Shown: positions 1 to 10,506 of the stretch, piece by piece
How positions within the stretch are numbered: position 1 is the stretch's first letter
Layout of the letters: every line of letters starts with the position of its first letter
NCBI GenBank assembly: GCA_039583875.1
Contig: CM077147.1
Span: 155,333,846-155,397,845, forward strand
DNA length: 64,000 nucleotides
Reading direction: 5' to 3'
Origin: Platanthera guangdongensis
Lineage: Eukaryota; Streptophyta; Magnoliopsida; Asparagales; Orchidaceae
Position numbers and translations under genes: made by a program
The notes under the pieces: model-generated
The model's input: the letters and a program-made list of their open reading frames with translations, nothing else
What the model was told of the DNA's origin: nothing
The model's database searches: none

Positions 1-1414
1 CTCTACACTTTTGAACTTAAACTCGTGACCGGTTGCTCGAAACTAGAAACTGACCCTGGGCTGCAGCGTGGAGGTCCCACCACACACCCTGAAGATTTCT
101 AGAGCGCTTCCCCTGCCAAGCCAAAAGGCTGAGCTGGACACCTTAGAGGGCTTTCGCAGCCGAACCAAATAATTAAGCGAGGCAAGCTTAGACTTTACTC
201 CGCGTGTAGGGCCAAAGCAAGTGCGCGCGACGAATGAACCCTGCAAATCACAATATTTATCTAACAAACTACTACCATACGAGATATCCAAACAAATATG
301 ATGTTTAATCCGATAAATAAATACTGAAAAATAATAATCCAATGCAACAATACTCACTAAATAGTGAGCTGATCAAGACAATGAAGATTCCAGAGCCGGA
401 TGCGTGGATCGACGATCGAAAGTGGAACCGACGGCGTGAGAATAATGGAGGTGGCTTTCCGCGGCGGCGGTAGATGAAAATGGGCCGGAAATGGATAGAT
501 CCGGTCACGTAGGAAGAGATTCGGGCGGGGGAGGGTAGGACCGATGATGTGGTAGCGGATCGGGGCTAGAGAGCGTTGAACGGGTGGAGGGAATAGTGGA
601 TCGGAGCTAGTTTGTCCAGATCTGGACAAACCCAATAGGGATAGCAGTGAGAGTGGCTCCACGGGGTGGAGGAGGCTTGGCGGCAAGGGGAAGAGACCGA
701 AGACTGATGGGCGACAGTTATGGAGGAGTCCCCTAGCCGGCTGCTGTAAGAGCCCAGACATCGGATGTAGGAGGGGAAAAAGGGGTTGCGGGAGCCGTTA
801 GATCCTGTGGCGCAGGAGGGGCTCAGGCAGCTGCTTGCTGGACGGAGGACCTGGAGTGCGACGGTGAAATAGAGAGAGAAAATACTATAGTAAATGAATA
901 GTAAATTTCATTTCTCCACAGTAGGTATACAAAGATTTGAATTTCTTCTAGGCAGAAGGATTAGTGGCTTGAATTGGAGGCTATAGAGGCTGCAACAAGG
1001 GATTTTGGAGGTGGAGAATGAGGCCTAAGGTTAGGGGGTATCTTCGGGAGGAAGATAGGCACCTAGGAGTCGTCACCTATGGTTCCACAGAATCGGCACC
1101 GTGGGTTGATCGCTGGAATCCGAGATTTCTTTTCAGCAAATTCTGCAATCCTTGGTTCATCCTCTTAGACCATTATTTATAATAAAACAAGACACTAGGG
1201 CATTCCTATCAACGACTATGATTGGCCGGTTGAAGAAGCCATTAAAATACATGAAATTAAACCAATAAAAATAAACTAATATATGATCTCGACTCGTGTC
1301 GCGGATCCAGACACATGCGGAGTCCGATCGTCGATCTGGGCACGCCATATATGGTAAGTCGCCAATTCACCCCCGAACGGGCCTAAAGCTCATGCTCGTC
1401 TCTGCTCCGCATCA
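1..1414 (-). repeat. LTR of the chromodomain-only LTR family (cut by window edge)
   Basis: The stretch matches, in order, the LTRs at 28503-29851 and 32323-33595: the cytosine-poor blocks on the + strand, the segment around 180-250 like 28700-28760, and the end GCTCGTCTCTGCTCCGCATCA. Read on the minus strand it starts TGATGCGGAGCAGAG, the 5' end shared by this family. Its right end abuts a Copia LTR remnant at 1415. The other end lies at or just outside the window, so I cannot tell whether it is a solo LTR or part of a full copy. Small minus-strand reading frames inside it are not recognisable genes. Confidence 0.75.
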
Positions 1415-1441
1415 ATAATACTCAAATTTTCCTCTCCAACG

Positions 1442-1455
1442 TGGTATCAGAGTCC
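1442..1455 (+). promoter_or_regulatory. Primer-binding site (initiator tRNA-Met type)
   Basis: TGGTATCAGAGTCC lies directly after the LTR end CTCTCCAAC. It matches the complement of the plant initiator tRNA-Met 3' end used by most Copia elements. Confidence 0.8.
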
Positions 1456-2012
1456 GTGCTCTTGGTTCTCTACTCGCTCGCTTCCGCAGTTTCAACTTTC
1501 GTCTCTCTCCCTTCCGCTGATCAGCTTTCATCTCTCTCCCTTCCGCTGATCAGCGTCTTCAGCATTTTTCTCTCTCGCTTGTCTTCTTCTCCGGTCCCGT
1601 CCCTTCCTTCTCCCGCCAATGCTTCTCCCGCAAGCAACAATCCTGTAAGCGCTTCTCCCGCAAGCGCCAGCCCCACAAGCGCTTCTCCCCTCCAACGCTA
1701 GTCCTGCAAGCGTCGACCCCATCTCTTCTGGTCAGCACCCCTCTTTGCCGGGGTCCTGCTCCTCGTGGAGGTCGTGGTTCTGATCTCACCTTGGACCGAT
1801 TTTCTCCATCTCGCTCGGCTCATGTCTCCGATGTCGTTGATGATCCTGCTCCTTATGGAGGACCTGCTGCCCCGGAGGTTCCTTCTGCCCTTTCTGCTGA
1901 GGAGATTCTCTCCTTCCGCCGCTTTATGCTTGGTCACTCCTCTGAGTCTGCCACCTCCTTATATGCCCATTAGGGTGTTCCAGGTGCTCACTTCGCCACT
2001 GCTTGCTCTTCC

Positions 2013-2212
2013 TCTCAATGGATCATTGTTTTCGGAACCACATATCATATGACTGGTTCTGTTACATGTTTTGTGTCTTATGCTTCTTTGTCTGGTAGGG
2101 GCAAAGTGAGCATTGCTGATGGATTCCTGTCTCACATTGTCGGGAAAGGTCCATTCCTTGCTCCTCTTTACCCTCTCTTCGGTGCTTCATGTGTCTAAGT
2201 TTACTCGCAACC
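2013..2212 (+). pseudogene. Copia protease remnant ending at a deletion junction
   Basis: Frame translation gives SSQWIIVFGTTYHMTG and then SGRGKVSIADG, the layout of a Copia aspartic protease (usual WIIDSGATDHMTG). The catalytic Asp-Ser-Gly is replaced by Val-Phe-Gly, so the enzyme is dead. The homology stops after HVSKFTRNLL near 2210, where sequence jumps directly to the reverse transcriptase YVDD region. Confidence 0.65.
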
Positions 2213-2757
2213 TACTGATGGATCCATTGCTCTTCTTGTTTATGTGGATGATATTATTATCACGGACGATGATACTGAAGAAATTCAGATTCTGAAACAA
2301 AGACTGGCAAAAGAGTTTGAAGTAAAAGACCTAGGAAATCTCAAATGCTTCCTAGGAATTGAGGTCGCTCGCATGAAGCATGATATATTAATATCTTAGA
2401 GGAAATATATACTTGACTTGCTCCATTCGTGTGGGATTAGTGGGTGTAGACCCGATGCCATCCCAATTGAAGTCAACCACCGATTGGGTAGAGTTGATGG
2501 GGAAGTGTTGCAGATATTACTGGTATCCAACAACTGGCTGATCACTTTTTTTATTTATCTCATACTTGTCCAGATATTTCATATGTCGTTGGTGTCATCA
2601 GTCATTTCATGCATTCACCCAAAACACTTTAGTCGTTATTTGTCCCTTCAAATCAACAGCTAGCGGATGTTCTCATCAAGGGGTTAAGTCGGACCACATT
2701 CAAAAAGATTGTGTGTAAGTTGGACATGCAAGATATCACACCCAACTTGAGGGGGAG
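2213..2757 (+). pseudogene. Copia reverse transcriptase / RNase H 3' remnant
   Basis: The segment starts with DGSIALLVYVDDIIIT, containing the YVDD catalytic motif of Copia RT. It continues with EFEVKDLGNLKCFLGIEV, then a stop within the ILIS-RKYILDLL stretch. After a degraded part it resumes at 2660 as QQLADVLIKGLSRTTF, the typical end of Copia RNase H, which leads into the polypurine tract. Stops and frame changes show it is non-functional. Confidence 0.75.
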
Positions 2758-2874
2758 TGTTGAATTATGTTGTTTTGTTTGTGTTTACTGTATTTCCCTT
2801 GGTGTATTTCCCTCCTATATATAGGAGAGTGCTTGCTCTTTAATTGAGTAATACTCTAATTTTCCTCTCCAACA
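2758..2874 (+). repeat. 3' LTR of the deleted Copia element
   Basis: The 117 bp segment starts TGTTGAATTATG directly after the polypurine tract and ends CTCTCCAACA. It contains a TATATATAGGAG promoter-like stretch. Its last 27 bases match the 5' remnant at 1415-1441. Confidence 0.75.
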
Positions 2875-3820
2875 CTTTGTTTCGGCTTCACACAAGGAGA
2901 CCGCCAATTTTTCACTCTTCTTGACCCTTTATCGCCTTTTGGTTAATAATCTGCAAGTATAATAACTGGGAAATGAATCTCTCTCTCTCTCTCTCTCAGA
3001 TCTCCATGTCAGATCTTTATACCATAACTCTCAAAATTATAATGAAAATATTAAATGGAAAATACATAAGAATATAGAAAATCGGTTTGGTCGCATCTGC
3101 AGGCTCCAATCGTCCTAATAATGTTCTTGTTACTGTCAATAGTGAGAAGAGGCTCTGGAGGTGTTTCAATTCACAAAACCATTGTAACGCAGTTGTTCCC
3201 CATTAGGTTATGTTAGTCGCTGGAAAAAGAGATTTGAGCTCAATTTGAGATGGTTGTGATAAGCAGTCGTAAGAAAAGTCGTTGGAGGTGAAGGGGTATG
3301 CTAACCTACTGGAAAAGAAGCATGAAAATTTGGAAAAATTTCTCTAACTTTTCTGAATGTGGGAGGGTTCACTGTTTTACGAAAAGTCTCAAAAACACCT
3401 TTTTGACACAAACACTTTTCCCATCAACTGGAGACAAAACGCCTCCAAAACAACGTTCCCGGTTGGAATATAAGTATTCCCACCGCCATCACTGCCCCAA
3501 ACGTAGCCTTTAGAAAATCTCAACCATTCTTTCCTTTTCTGTATTCTTCGGTATCCCATTATCAAGTTCCAATGAATAAAAAGTAGTAATTTCTCAACAC
3601 AGTATAAAGTGGCTATTGCCTGTAAGCATGGGTATTATGTGCTTGTAAAGCCTAACTTATGGAGTGCATTGTCTTTAATGCATTGCTATCTTTCCCGTAA
3701 CCTGAAAATTGAACAATGGGTTCCTTATTTTTCTAAATGAGTTATATTTCTTACTCCGTGCTTGTGTAGCTGATGGGATAGTTATTGGCTATATATGACC
3801 AAAAATGGATTTTATTTAAT
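2875..3820. other. No gene recognised; contains a (CT)n microsatellite
   Basis: This stretch holds a CT dinucleotide run at about 2978-2998 and otherwise unremarkable AT-rich sequence. A 71-residue open frame at 3298-3513 has no recognisable motif. It may be intron DNA of the upstream part of CLPX or older transposon debris. Confidence 0.5.
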
Positions 3821-3837
3821 CATTGATTAGAATTTTC

Positions 3838-3899
3838 CATTTCACCCTTGTTGTTTGACCTTTTCCCAAACCCTCGTTGCTTTGTGCACTTGGCTGCCC
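3838..3899 (+). repeat. Partial SINE tail copy
   Basis: The sequence TTCACCCTTG...TTTGTGCACTTGGCTGCCC is a diverged copy of the tail of the adjacent full SINE (TTCGCCCTTA...TTTGTGCACCGGGCTGCCC). The tRNA-like head is missing. Confidence 0.6.
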
Positions 3900-3920
3900 A
3901 TTGATTAGAAATGTGTATGA

Positions 3921-4102
3921 AGCGGAGCCTTGGTGCACCAGTTGAGGTGTTGTCGTGTGACCTTGAGGTCACGAGTTCGAGTCCTGGAAGCAGTCTCTTG
4001 CAAAATTGCAGGGTTAGGTTTGCGCACATTTCGCCCTTATGGTAAGATCCTTCCCCGGACGCTCGTTGCGCGGGGTGCTTTGTGCACCGGGCTGCCCCTT
4101 TT
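3921..4102 (+). mobile_element. tRNA-derived SINE
   Basis: The element begins AGCGGAGCCTTGGTGCACCAG. It carries a polymerase III B box in GAGTTCGAGTCCTGG near 3970 and ends with the widespread plant SINE tail TGTGCACCGGGCTGCCCCTTTT. A 20-base direct repeat flanks it: ATTGATTAGAAATGTGTATG at 3900-3919 and ATTGATTAGAAATTTGTATG at 4103-4122, one mismatch. This is the signature of target-primed insertion. The target was itself SINE-like sequence, since partial SINE tails lie on both sides. Confidence 0.8.
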
Positions 4103-4124
4103 ATTGATTAGAAATTTGTATGCA

Positions 4125-4196
4125 GTGTACGGTTTGCGTACATTTCACCCTTGTGGTGGGACCCTTCCCTGGACGCTCGCTGCACGGGATTACTGA
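4125..4196 (+). repeat. Partial SINE tail copy, right side
   Basis: GTTTGCGTACATTTCACCCTTGTGG onward repeats the SINE tail segment at about 4018-4080. It stops before the GGGCTGCCC end. With 3838-3899 it shows that the full SINE landed in an older SINE-rich spot. Confidence 0.6.
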
Positions 4197-4419
4197 TCAC
4201 TTTAGATACTATAGTGGAGGAAGTTATAACTTGGATTTCAATCATGGTGTGACTCGCATCAAACCAAATGGGTGGATCCATCTCCTTTGGGCTCAGTATA
4301 TGCTTATAATCATTGGGATTCGTCGAAGACTTGAGTTTATGACAAGATCCAAACTATTCATTGGGATTTGGGAGTCGTCAAAGACTCGAGTTTATCACCG
4401 AATCCAAACTAGCCTCAAG

Positions 4420-4740
4420 TAAGACTAACCCCTTGTATGAGCACTGGGAAGGTGAGAATTTATTGTGATCAACTTGTCAACTCTATGGAATCCAAAATTG
4501 CAAGTCAATTCCTTTTCTGCCAAAATGCTAATGAAATGCAGGTGCCAACTGTATGCAATTACTCTAAAAAGAAAGACTTGACAATAATGAATGACTTCGA
4601 GGAATATTATAGTAAAATGACTTATAAGTGGACAGAATATGATCTATACTCTGCTATTCAAACCATCAAAGACTACAAGATTGAACTTATGCAATGAAGG
4701 GTGTTTGAAATGCGTCGTGGTCTTCCTTTAGAGCTTGAAT
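4420..4740 (+). pseudogene. Copia gag (UBN2-type) remnant
   Basis: In translation, LVNSMESKIASQFLFCQNA is followed by DFEEYYSKMTYKWTEYDLY and then FEMRRGLPLEL. These follow the spacing of the Copia gag core (workable-length helix, Y-x-x-K/R-M-x-x-W-x-E-x-D-x-Y). A stop follows KIELMQ at 4695. No zinc knuckle was identified downstream. Confidence 0.6.
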
Positions 4741-5227
4741 TCTAGAGAGTTCAGATGTTGGGAAGAAATTTTGTTCTTGTTTTGGAGACTGTTGCCCACT
4801 ATATTCGGGAGAGGGGAGTCATATAAACTCTCTTCGTACAAATATTCATATTAGCCATGATAATCTGCTTTTGTTGCTCAATAGAAGTAGCATTCAAAAA
4901 ATATAAGACAATAAGATAAGAGTAAGATAAAGTATCCTCACTATGAGAATAAAAGACATGGGAGAGAGAAGTACTGGTACTTACATGTTACATCCCAACG
5001 TGGTTCCTCCAGGTTGGATTCGTGGTACTAATGAGAAGTATGTGAGATTCGCAACTTGGAGAATACTGGTTACCTTCTGGCAAAAAAATGAAAGTTTAGC
5101 TAATGAACTTAAGGCTCTGAAGGCTAGTATTGGAAAACCATTTTTTGTAGACATTTCTGGTGCAGCCAATCATGTTCAAACTACATCTTTATTTATTATA
5201 GAGCCATCTTCTCCCTAGATCATTCAC

Positions 5228-5848
5228 TTGGGAGCCTTCGACCATATAACAAGCTCTTCTAGGAGTATTACTTTTGTTTCTCCCGCATCTCACAGTGATA
5301 GATTTGCTAATGGATATTCTGCTTCGACGACTTGTAAAGGGATTATTCAAATCTCTTCTTCTATCTCCCTCAAATCCATGAGCATTTTAACCAACCTACT
5401 TTCTGTGAGCAGTTTAACCAAACAATTTAATTGTGATATCACCTTTTACTATTCTCATTGTGTTTTTCAGGATCTGGCGAGTGAAAAAACAATTGGTGGT
5501 GGACATGAGTTAGGTGGTGTTTATGTTATGGACACTGGTCATGTTTTTGGTGCTCAGCAATCTTCAAGTACCGATCGTTTGATGTTGTGGAACAAGAGGT
5601 TTGGACATGCTAGCTTGAAGATCTTGAAGTCTGTTTTTTTGAGTTTTTTGTATGTTGCTAAATCTAGCATTAAGTGTCAATTTTTTGAATTTGTAAAACA
5701 TTATAGAACCAACTATGCTCTCGACAGAAGTCGAAGTGTGAGGTATTTTGATTTGATGCATTCTGATGTTTGGACATTCCCTATCTATTCTGTGAATGAA
5801 TTTTGCTATTTTGTTTCTTTCATTGATGATTATTCACGCTTTACATGA
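5228..5848 (+). pseudogene. Copia gag-pre-integrase and integrase N-terminal remnant
   Basis: The 206-residue frame resembles the Copia protease end (LLSVSSLTKQFNCDITFY), then the pre-integrase block with LMLWNKRFGHASLKIL. A degraded zinc-binding region follows (CQFFEFVKHYRTNYAL). It ends with the start of the integrase core, MHSDVWTFPIYSVNEF and FVSFIDDYSRFT, which contains the first catalytic Asp. A TGA interrupts the conserved FTWVYLMK continuation. Confidence 0.75.
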
Positions 5849-6176
5849 GTTTATCTTATGAAAAGAAAACACGAAGTGTATGAAACATTTCAGCTATTTA
5901 TCATTGTGTAGACTCAGTTTGATGCTATGTTTAAAATACTCGGGAGTGATAATAGAGAAGAATACACAGTTGAGGAACTTTAAAAGTTCTTGGGAAATCA
6001 TGGCATACTTTTTCAAACTTCATGTTTTGGGAGCCCTCACCAGAATTGTGTGGCCGAAAGGAAGACGCGTCATATCATTGAAACTACTCATTGATTATTA
6101 TAAATGATGTACGCCCCTAATGGACTGTGGGATGAATGCGTCCTCATGCTTGTTTATCTAATTAATCGGATGGCAT

Positions 6177-6560
6177 TTGATACTTTTTTTGAGGGGGGGG
6201 GGGGGTATCCATCTTCCATTATTTAATCTTCCTCCTAAGAATTTTGGATTCATTGCTTTTGTTCATATTGTGGGACCTCATAAGGATAAATTAGATTCTC
6301 AAGCTATCAAAAGTGTTTTTGTTGGATTTGTCGCTAACAAAAAGGGGTATAAATGCTTCTCACCCTCACTGCATAGAAGGTTTATATCTAAAGATGTTAC
6401 TTTCTTTGAGCATATCCTATATTACTCGGATGAAGGAAAAATTGTTACTTATCAAGAGAATTCTTTAGATGAGGGTTGTATGATGTCTCCTCTACTCACT
6501 TTTGTGGATGTTTTTACACTTAGTAGCTTGAATGTTCCAGTTGAAAGAAGTACCCACTAA
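6177..6560 (+). pseudogene. Copia integrase C-terminal remnant
   Basis: The frame contains PPKNFGFIAFVHIVGPHKD, KLDSQAIKSVFVGF and KKGYKCFSPSLHRRFISKDV. This is the canonical Copia integrase C-terminal pattern (F-G-C-x-x-F-V-H ... K-L-D-x-R-A-x-K-C-V-F-L-G-Y ... K-G-Y-K-C-Y). A G-run near 6190 probably caused the frame change that separates it from the catalytic core. Confidence 0.75.
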
Positions 6561-6859
6561 TGATCTACGTGTCCAAAAAAGAAGAAAGAACCATCAAATC
6601 TACCAGAGAAGTCAAAGCAGAACTATTGTCCAAGAATGTCATGCTCATGCTCCACTACCCACCACCACTCTACCGGATCCAAACACTGGGACCACTCATA
6701 AGGCCATGTCTTCTCCAAATTCATAGTGGTCGTACCATATATCCTATTGATAAATATGTTGGGTATCACTCTATCTCTCCTTCTTTGAAATCTTATATTG
6801 CATTAGTTTCCTCTATTTTTATTCCTAACAATTTTTCTGAAGCTATTTTGAATCCCCAT

Positions 6860-7560
6860 TGAATGAAGGCTATGAAGGAGGAGATGGATGCTCTCCAACG
6901 TCAAAATACTTGGAAAACTGTCCCTATTTGACTTGGGCATCATGCTGTCTGATGCATATGGTTATATATTATTAAATATCTTTAAGATGTCACTCTTGAT
7001 AAATATAAGACTGGTTGCTAAAAGCTTTTCCCAGATGGATGGAATTGACTTCCAAGAGACATTTGCTCATGTTGTTAAACTTAATTCTATTAGCATTTTG
7101 CTATCCATTGCAGCTCACAAGTCTTGGCTTTTGTACTAACTCTATGTAAAAAATGTCTTTCTTCATGGTGAATTGAAGGAATAAATCTACATGATTCCTC
7201 CATCAGACATGGATGCTCCTAAAGGAAAGGGGTGTTGCCTCAAAAAGGCCTTGTATGACCTCAATCACCCCCGACCTGGTTTGAAAAGCTAAGTGACAAA
7301 CTCCTGTGTTTTGATTTTCCCGTTGTACTTCTGATCACTCAGTTTTTGTCTACATGAAAGAAATTTATCACTATTCTTATTATATATGTGGATGATATCA
7401 CTATCATAGGAACTGATTATCAACAAATTACTCTAGTTAAAAGAGAGTTGACATCTGCCATTAAAATCAATGATTTTTGCCTTCTTTGATATTTTCTTGA
7501 TATTGAGAGTGCTCGATCTGTCGGGAAAATTATGTTTTTCCAGCACAAATGCCTTAAATC
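6860..7560 (+). pseudogene. Copia reverse transcriptase remnant
   Basis: Visible blocks are [18 protein letters not shown] (start of the Copia RT domain) and [20 protein letters not shown]. These are followed by VKNVFLHGELKE and KKALYDLNHPRPG, the latter in place of K-S-L-Y-G-L-K-Q. The catalytic stretch YVDDITIIGTDYQQI lies at about 7387-7430. At least four stops or frame changes break it. The YVDD itself is intact. Confidence 0.75.
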
Positions 7561-7748
7561 TTCTCAGTGATATTAGATATTTAGGAGTAAAACCTGTGGA
7601 TAGCCCTGTGGATCATAATTATGATATTCACTAGGATAATTCTCCGGATCTTGAGAGGAATTTGGAGTTTCAACAAATTATGGTAAAATCGATTTATCTG
7701 ACTATTACCAGACTCAATATCTAACTTGTTGGTTTAGTTAGCCAATTC

Positions 7749-8280
7749 ATGCATAATACTACAGTGCATCACTCTCAGGTTGTTCTTCAGATAAGTATTT
7801 ATCAAGATCATGGTCACCTCAAAGTTCATGGGTACTGTGATGATGATTGGGCTGGTTCCTCCTCTAACAAAAGATCTACAAGTGGATATTCTATCTTTGT
7901 GGGTGACAATCTTATTTCCTGTAGGAGTAAGAAACAAAATGTTATTGCTCGTTCCTCTACTAAATAAAAATATTGTGCTATAGTCGTTACATGTAAATTG
8001 ATTTGAGTTAAATCTATTTTGGGAGAAATGAGTTTTCTGTCCTGAAGGCCATGCACTTACAATTTGATAATCAAGCTGCTATCCACATTGCCAATAACCT
8101 CGTCTTCCACGAGAGGACTAAACCTCTATAGATTGATTGCCACTTTATGCAAGAAAAAATTTAGGATCAAACCAATAGTATTGTATTTTTTCCATCTGGG
8201 GATCAACTTGCTGATTTGTTCACCAAAGCAGTTTTTGGTAGATCTCTTCCAATGTACTCTCTCAGGTTTGGAATGATGAA
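7749..8280 (+). pseudogene. Copia RNase H remnant
   Basis: The block LKVHGYCDDDWAGSSSNKRS followed by TSGYSIFVGDNLISC is Copia RNase H. SKKQNVIARSSTK is next, with a stop replacing the expected AEYRAM start. DNQAAIHIANNLVFHERTK and SGDQLADLFTKAV follow in other frames. Several stops inactivate it. Confidence 0.8.
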
Positions 8281-8406
8281 TGCTTATGATGTTAGCTTGC
8301 GTGGGGTGAGGGGGTTAAAAGTCAAGTTATCTTAGGCTAACCGTGACTCTATCTCAAGTTGTGGCTAAGAAGGATACAATTAGAATTTTCCCTGGGGTGA
8401 TTCCGT

Positions 8407-8567
8407 TGTAATATGTTATTATCAAGTCACCTTAAGTCTTTTTTCTGTATTCACCCCAGGTTGGGGTAGTTTAGTCTTTTTCCCTGTTTTAGGTTTTTCC
8501 TTTACTCAAGTATATGTATGAGTAAGCGACCTTCTTTGATCATATACAATATTATTTCCTCTCCACT
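8407..8567 (+). repeat. 5' LTR of the split Copia element
   Basis: This 161 bp LTR starts TGTAATATG and ends at the primer-binding site. It matches 19422-19577 apart from small indels and substitutions. It contains the plant transcript motif TATATGTATGAGTAAG. Confidence 0.85.
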
Positions 8568-8580
8568 TGGTATCAGAGGA
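8568..8580 (+). promoter_or_regulatory. Primer-binding site
   Basis: TGGTATCAGAGGA follows the 5' LTR directly and fits initiator tRNA-Met priming. Confidence 0.8.
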
Positions 8581-9014
8581 ATCCCGTACCGTGCCCTAGC
8601 CTCCCGGTTTCACCCCCGACCTCTTCCGTCTTTCTCTCGCTCCGATCGAATCCGCCACCGCTTCCGCTTCATCGCTTCCGTTTCCGCCTTACCTCTGCTC
8701 GCGATCTCCAGGATGACGGGCAACCTCCATGCCGACTGCTGAGAGGAACGCTGCCGCCGTCCTCCATGAAGCATCTCGTCGTTCCTCCATGAAAACTGAT
8801 TGTCGTGCCGCTGTCCAGCTGTTGTCGTGCCGCCGACTGTCGTGTAGCTGTCCCGTGCCGCCGTCCCGTGTCGTGCCGCCGTCCTGTGCCTCCATCCCGT
8901 GCTGCTGCCTTGCTGCCGTCCTGTGCCGTCATCCTGTGCCACTGTCTTGCTGATGTCCTTTGTCGTTCTCTGCTTTTGATGATGTGTTGATCTTTTGCTT
9001 GATCTTATGTCGAT
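8581..9014. other. Copia untranslated leader
   Basis: This is low-complexity pyrimidine-rich sequence with repeated TGTCGTGCCGC and GTCCTGTGCC words between the primer-binding site and the gag start. Long open frames here on both strands reflect the composition, not genes. Confidence 0.5.
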
Positions 9015-9936
9015 ATGGGTGACCCCGATTCTTCGGTTTCTTCTCCGGATGTGATCCAGTCTCAGATGGTTAATCCTCAGCTGCCCCATGGCCACTCTAA
9101 CTCCTTGAAGATTACCACGGTCCCTCTGGATGACCCAAATTACCTTGAATGGTCTCGTGCTACCGAACATTTCATCTGTAGCCAACATATGTTTGGCTAT
9201 ATCGATGGGATGATTAAGGACCCCCCCCCTCCCCCCGTGTCTAATCCCTCATGGAAGCGCTGAGATTCTGACAACTCTCTAGTTGTTTCCTGGTTCCTGC
9301 ATTCGATGTCTCCTAAGGTTTATCAGAGCTATATGCTGATGGACTTGCTTTCGAGATCTGGAATCATGCTCGCGAAACATACTCTCAGATTGGCAGTTCC
9401 ACCCATGTTTATGAGCTCACTCGCCGCATTTTGGAGTAGCGTCAAGGATCGATGACTGTTTCATCATTCTTCTCGGAGTTTGAGCGTTTGTATCAAGAAC
9501 TGGACTATTTTGCACATTTCACTCCAGCGTGTGCAGCTTCCGTCTTCATGTCTTCTTGATGAGATTGAATATGAAATTTGATATGGTGCGGACACATGTT
9601 CTCCATCGTTCTCCTCTTCCCTCTCTTCGGGAGGTGTTCAACATGGTTCTGGGTGATGAAGACAACCGCAAATCTCTCAGTGTTATGGCTCCTCCAAATC
9701 GTTCTGCCCTGACTAGTATTGGCTGTTGACTCATTCCCACTCCTGGACCTCGTGTGCCTATCTGTGATTACTGTGGTCGAAGGGGACACTCTCGTGAGGC
9801 ATGTTTCAAACTTCATCCTCATCTTGCACCTTCTGAACATGGTCGTGGAAGGGGTCATGGACCACGCCGCGGGGGTCATATGCACAGTGGCTACCGCTCT
9901 CATGATGCAACTTACACTACTGATGTCTATGATTAG
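9015..9936 (+). pseudogene. Copia gag with zinc knuckle (frame-disrupted)
   Basis: The first part (82 residues from ATG 9015) contains HSNSLKITTVPLDDPNYLEW and ATEHFICSQHMFGYIDG, the typical N-terminus of Copia gag. A C-run at 9222-9236 precedes a stop at 9261. Homology continues in the next codons as DNSLVVSWFLHSMSPKV, then in other frames as SMTVSSFFSEFERLYQELDY. It ends with a CCHC zinc knuckle, CDYCGRRGHSREAC, at about 9763-9804. The reading frame changes at least three times. Confidence 0.8.
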
Positions 9937-9948
9937 TCCCAGTCATCT

Positions 9949-10506
9949 ATGTTTTCCTTTACTACTGCACATGAATTGGATGCTTTTCGCCGCCTGCTTC
10001 ACTCTCAGCCCAATCCGATCATTGGAGGATCTACTTCTCTTGCCACCATTGTTATGCCTAGTGCTCATGCTGCCACCACCTTACCTTCTGAATGGGTGCT
10101 CGACTTCAGCTCCACTAACCACTTGACTGAGTCTTCCTCAGGTTTTCTCTCTTATACTCCTTTGTATGGTAAGGAGAAAGTTATTTCTGCCAACGGATTG
10201 TTGTCCTCCATTTCGGGCAAAGACAACATCTCTTGTTCTCCGTCCATATCTCTTTCCTCTGTTCTTCATGTTCCTTTCTTTACACACAATTTACTTTCCA
10301 TCAGTAATCTTACGAAATCTCTTAAGTGCTCCGTAACATTCTTTCCCGATTCTTGTGTTTTTCAGGAACTGGGTATGAAGCGGAACATTGGCAGTGATAG
10401 GTGCAGTGATGACTTGTACTACCTGGACACTCATCCTCTCTCTCTCTGGCCCTTTTCAGTTCTACTGTTACTGCAGAGGATGTTCGCCGCTGGCATCTGT
10501 GTCTAG
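9949..10506 (+). pseudogene. Copia aspartic protease region
   Basis: The 185-residue frame contains PSEWVLDFSSTNHLTESSS, equivalent to Copia W-I-L-D-S-G-A-T-x-H. The Asp is kept, but the essential Gly of D-S-G is replaced (D-F-S). KVISANGLLSSISGKDNI and SVLHVPFFTHNLLSISNLTK follow, the usual C-terminal half. The frame runs into the pre-integrase region DLYYLDTHP and then loses homology. Confidence 0.8.

Larger units (their letters stand above)
1415..2874 (+). mobile_element. Internally deleted Ty1/Copia retrotransposon
   Basis: A short 5' LTR remnant (1415-1441) ends in the same CTCTCCAAC sequence as the 3' LTR at 2758-2874. It is followed by a primer-binding site TGGTATCAGAG and, 1.3 kb later, a polypurine tract TGAGGGGGAG. 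The interior holds only a protease remnant and the end of reverse transcriptase/RNase H, so gag, integrase and most of RT are missing. The 5' LTR was cut by insertion of the LTR at 1-1414. It cannot be autonomous. Confidence 0.8.
4200..8406 (+). mobile_element. Degenerate Ty1/Copia retrotransposon
   Basis: Copia domains occur in canonical order on the + strand: gag (about 4420-4740), gag-pre-integrase and integrase (5228-6560), reverse transcriptase (about 6860-7560), RNase H (7749-8280). Nearly every block changes frame or has a stop. A G-run at 6190-6206 lies in the integrase. I could not define a matching LTR pair. The sequence after 8290 (TGAGGGGGTTAAAAG) looks like a polypurine tract and the beginning of a 3' LTR, which ends where the next Copia element begins at 8407. 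Confidence 0.75.

Noticed and set aside
3921..4102. A possible functional tRNA gene
   Set aside because: A B-box-like sequence is present, but no cloverleaf or anticodon arm can be drawn, and the tail, the T-run end and the 20-base target duplication identify a SINE.
8610..9188. Minus-strand 192-residue open frame opposite the Copia leader and gag start
   Set aside because: It is antisense to recognised Copia leader and gag and overlaps the real plus-strand gag start. The sequence is low-complexity Gly/Arg/Thr.
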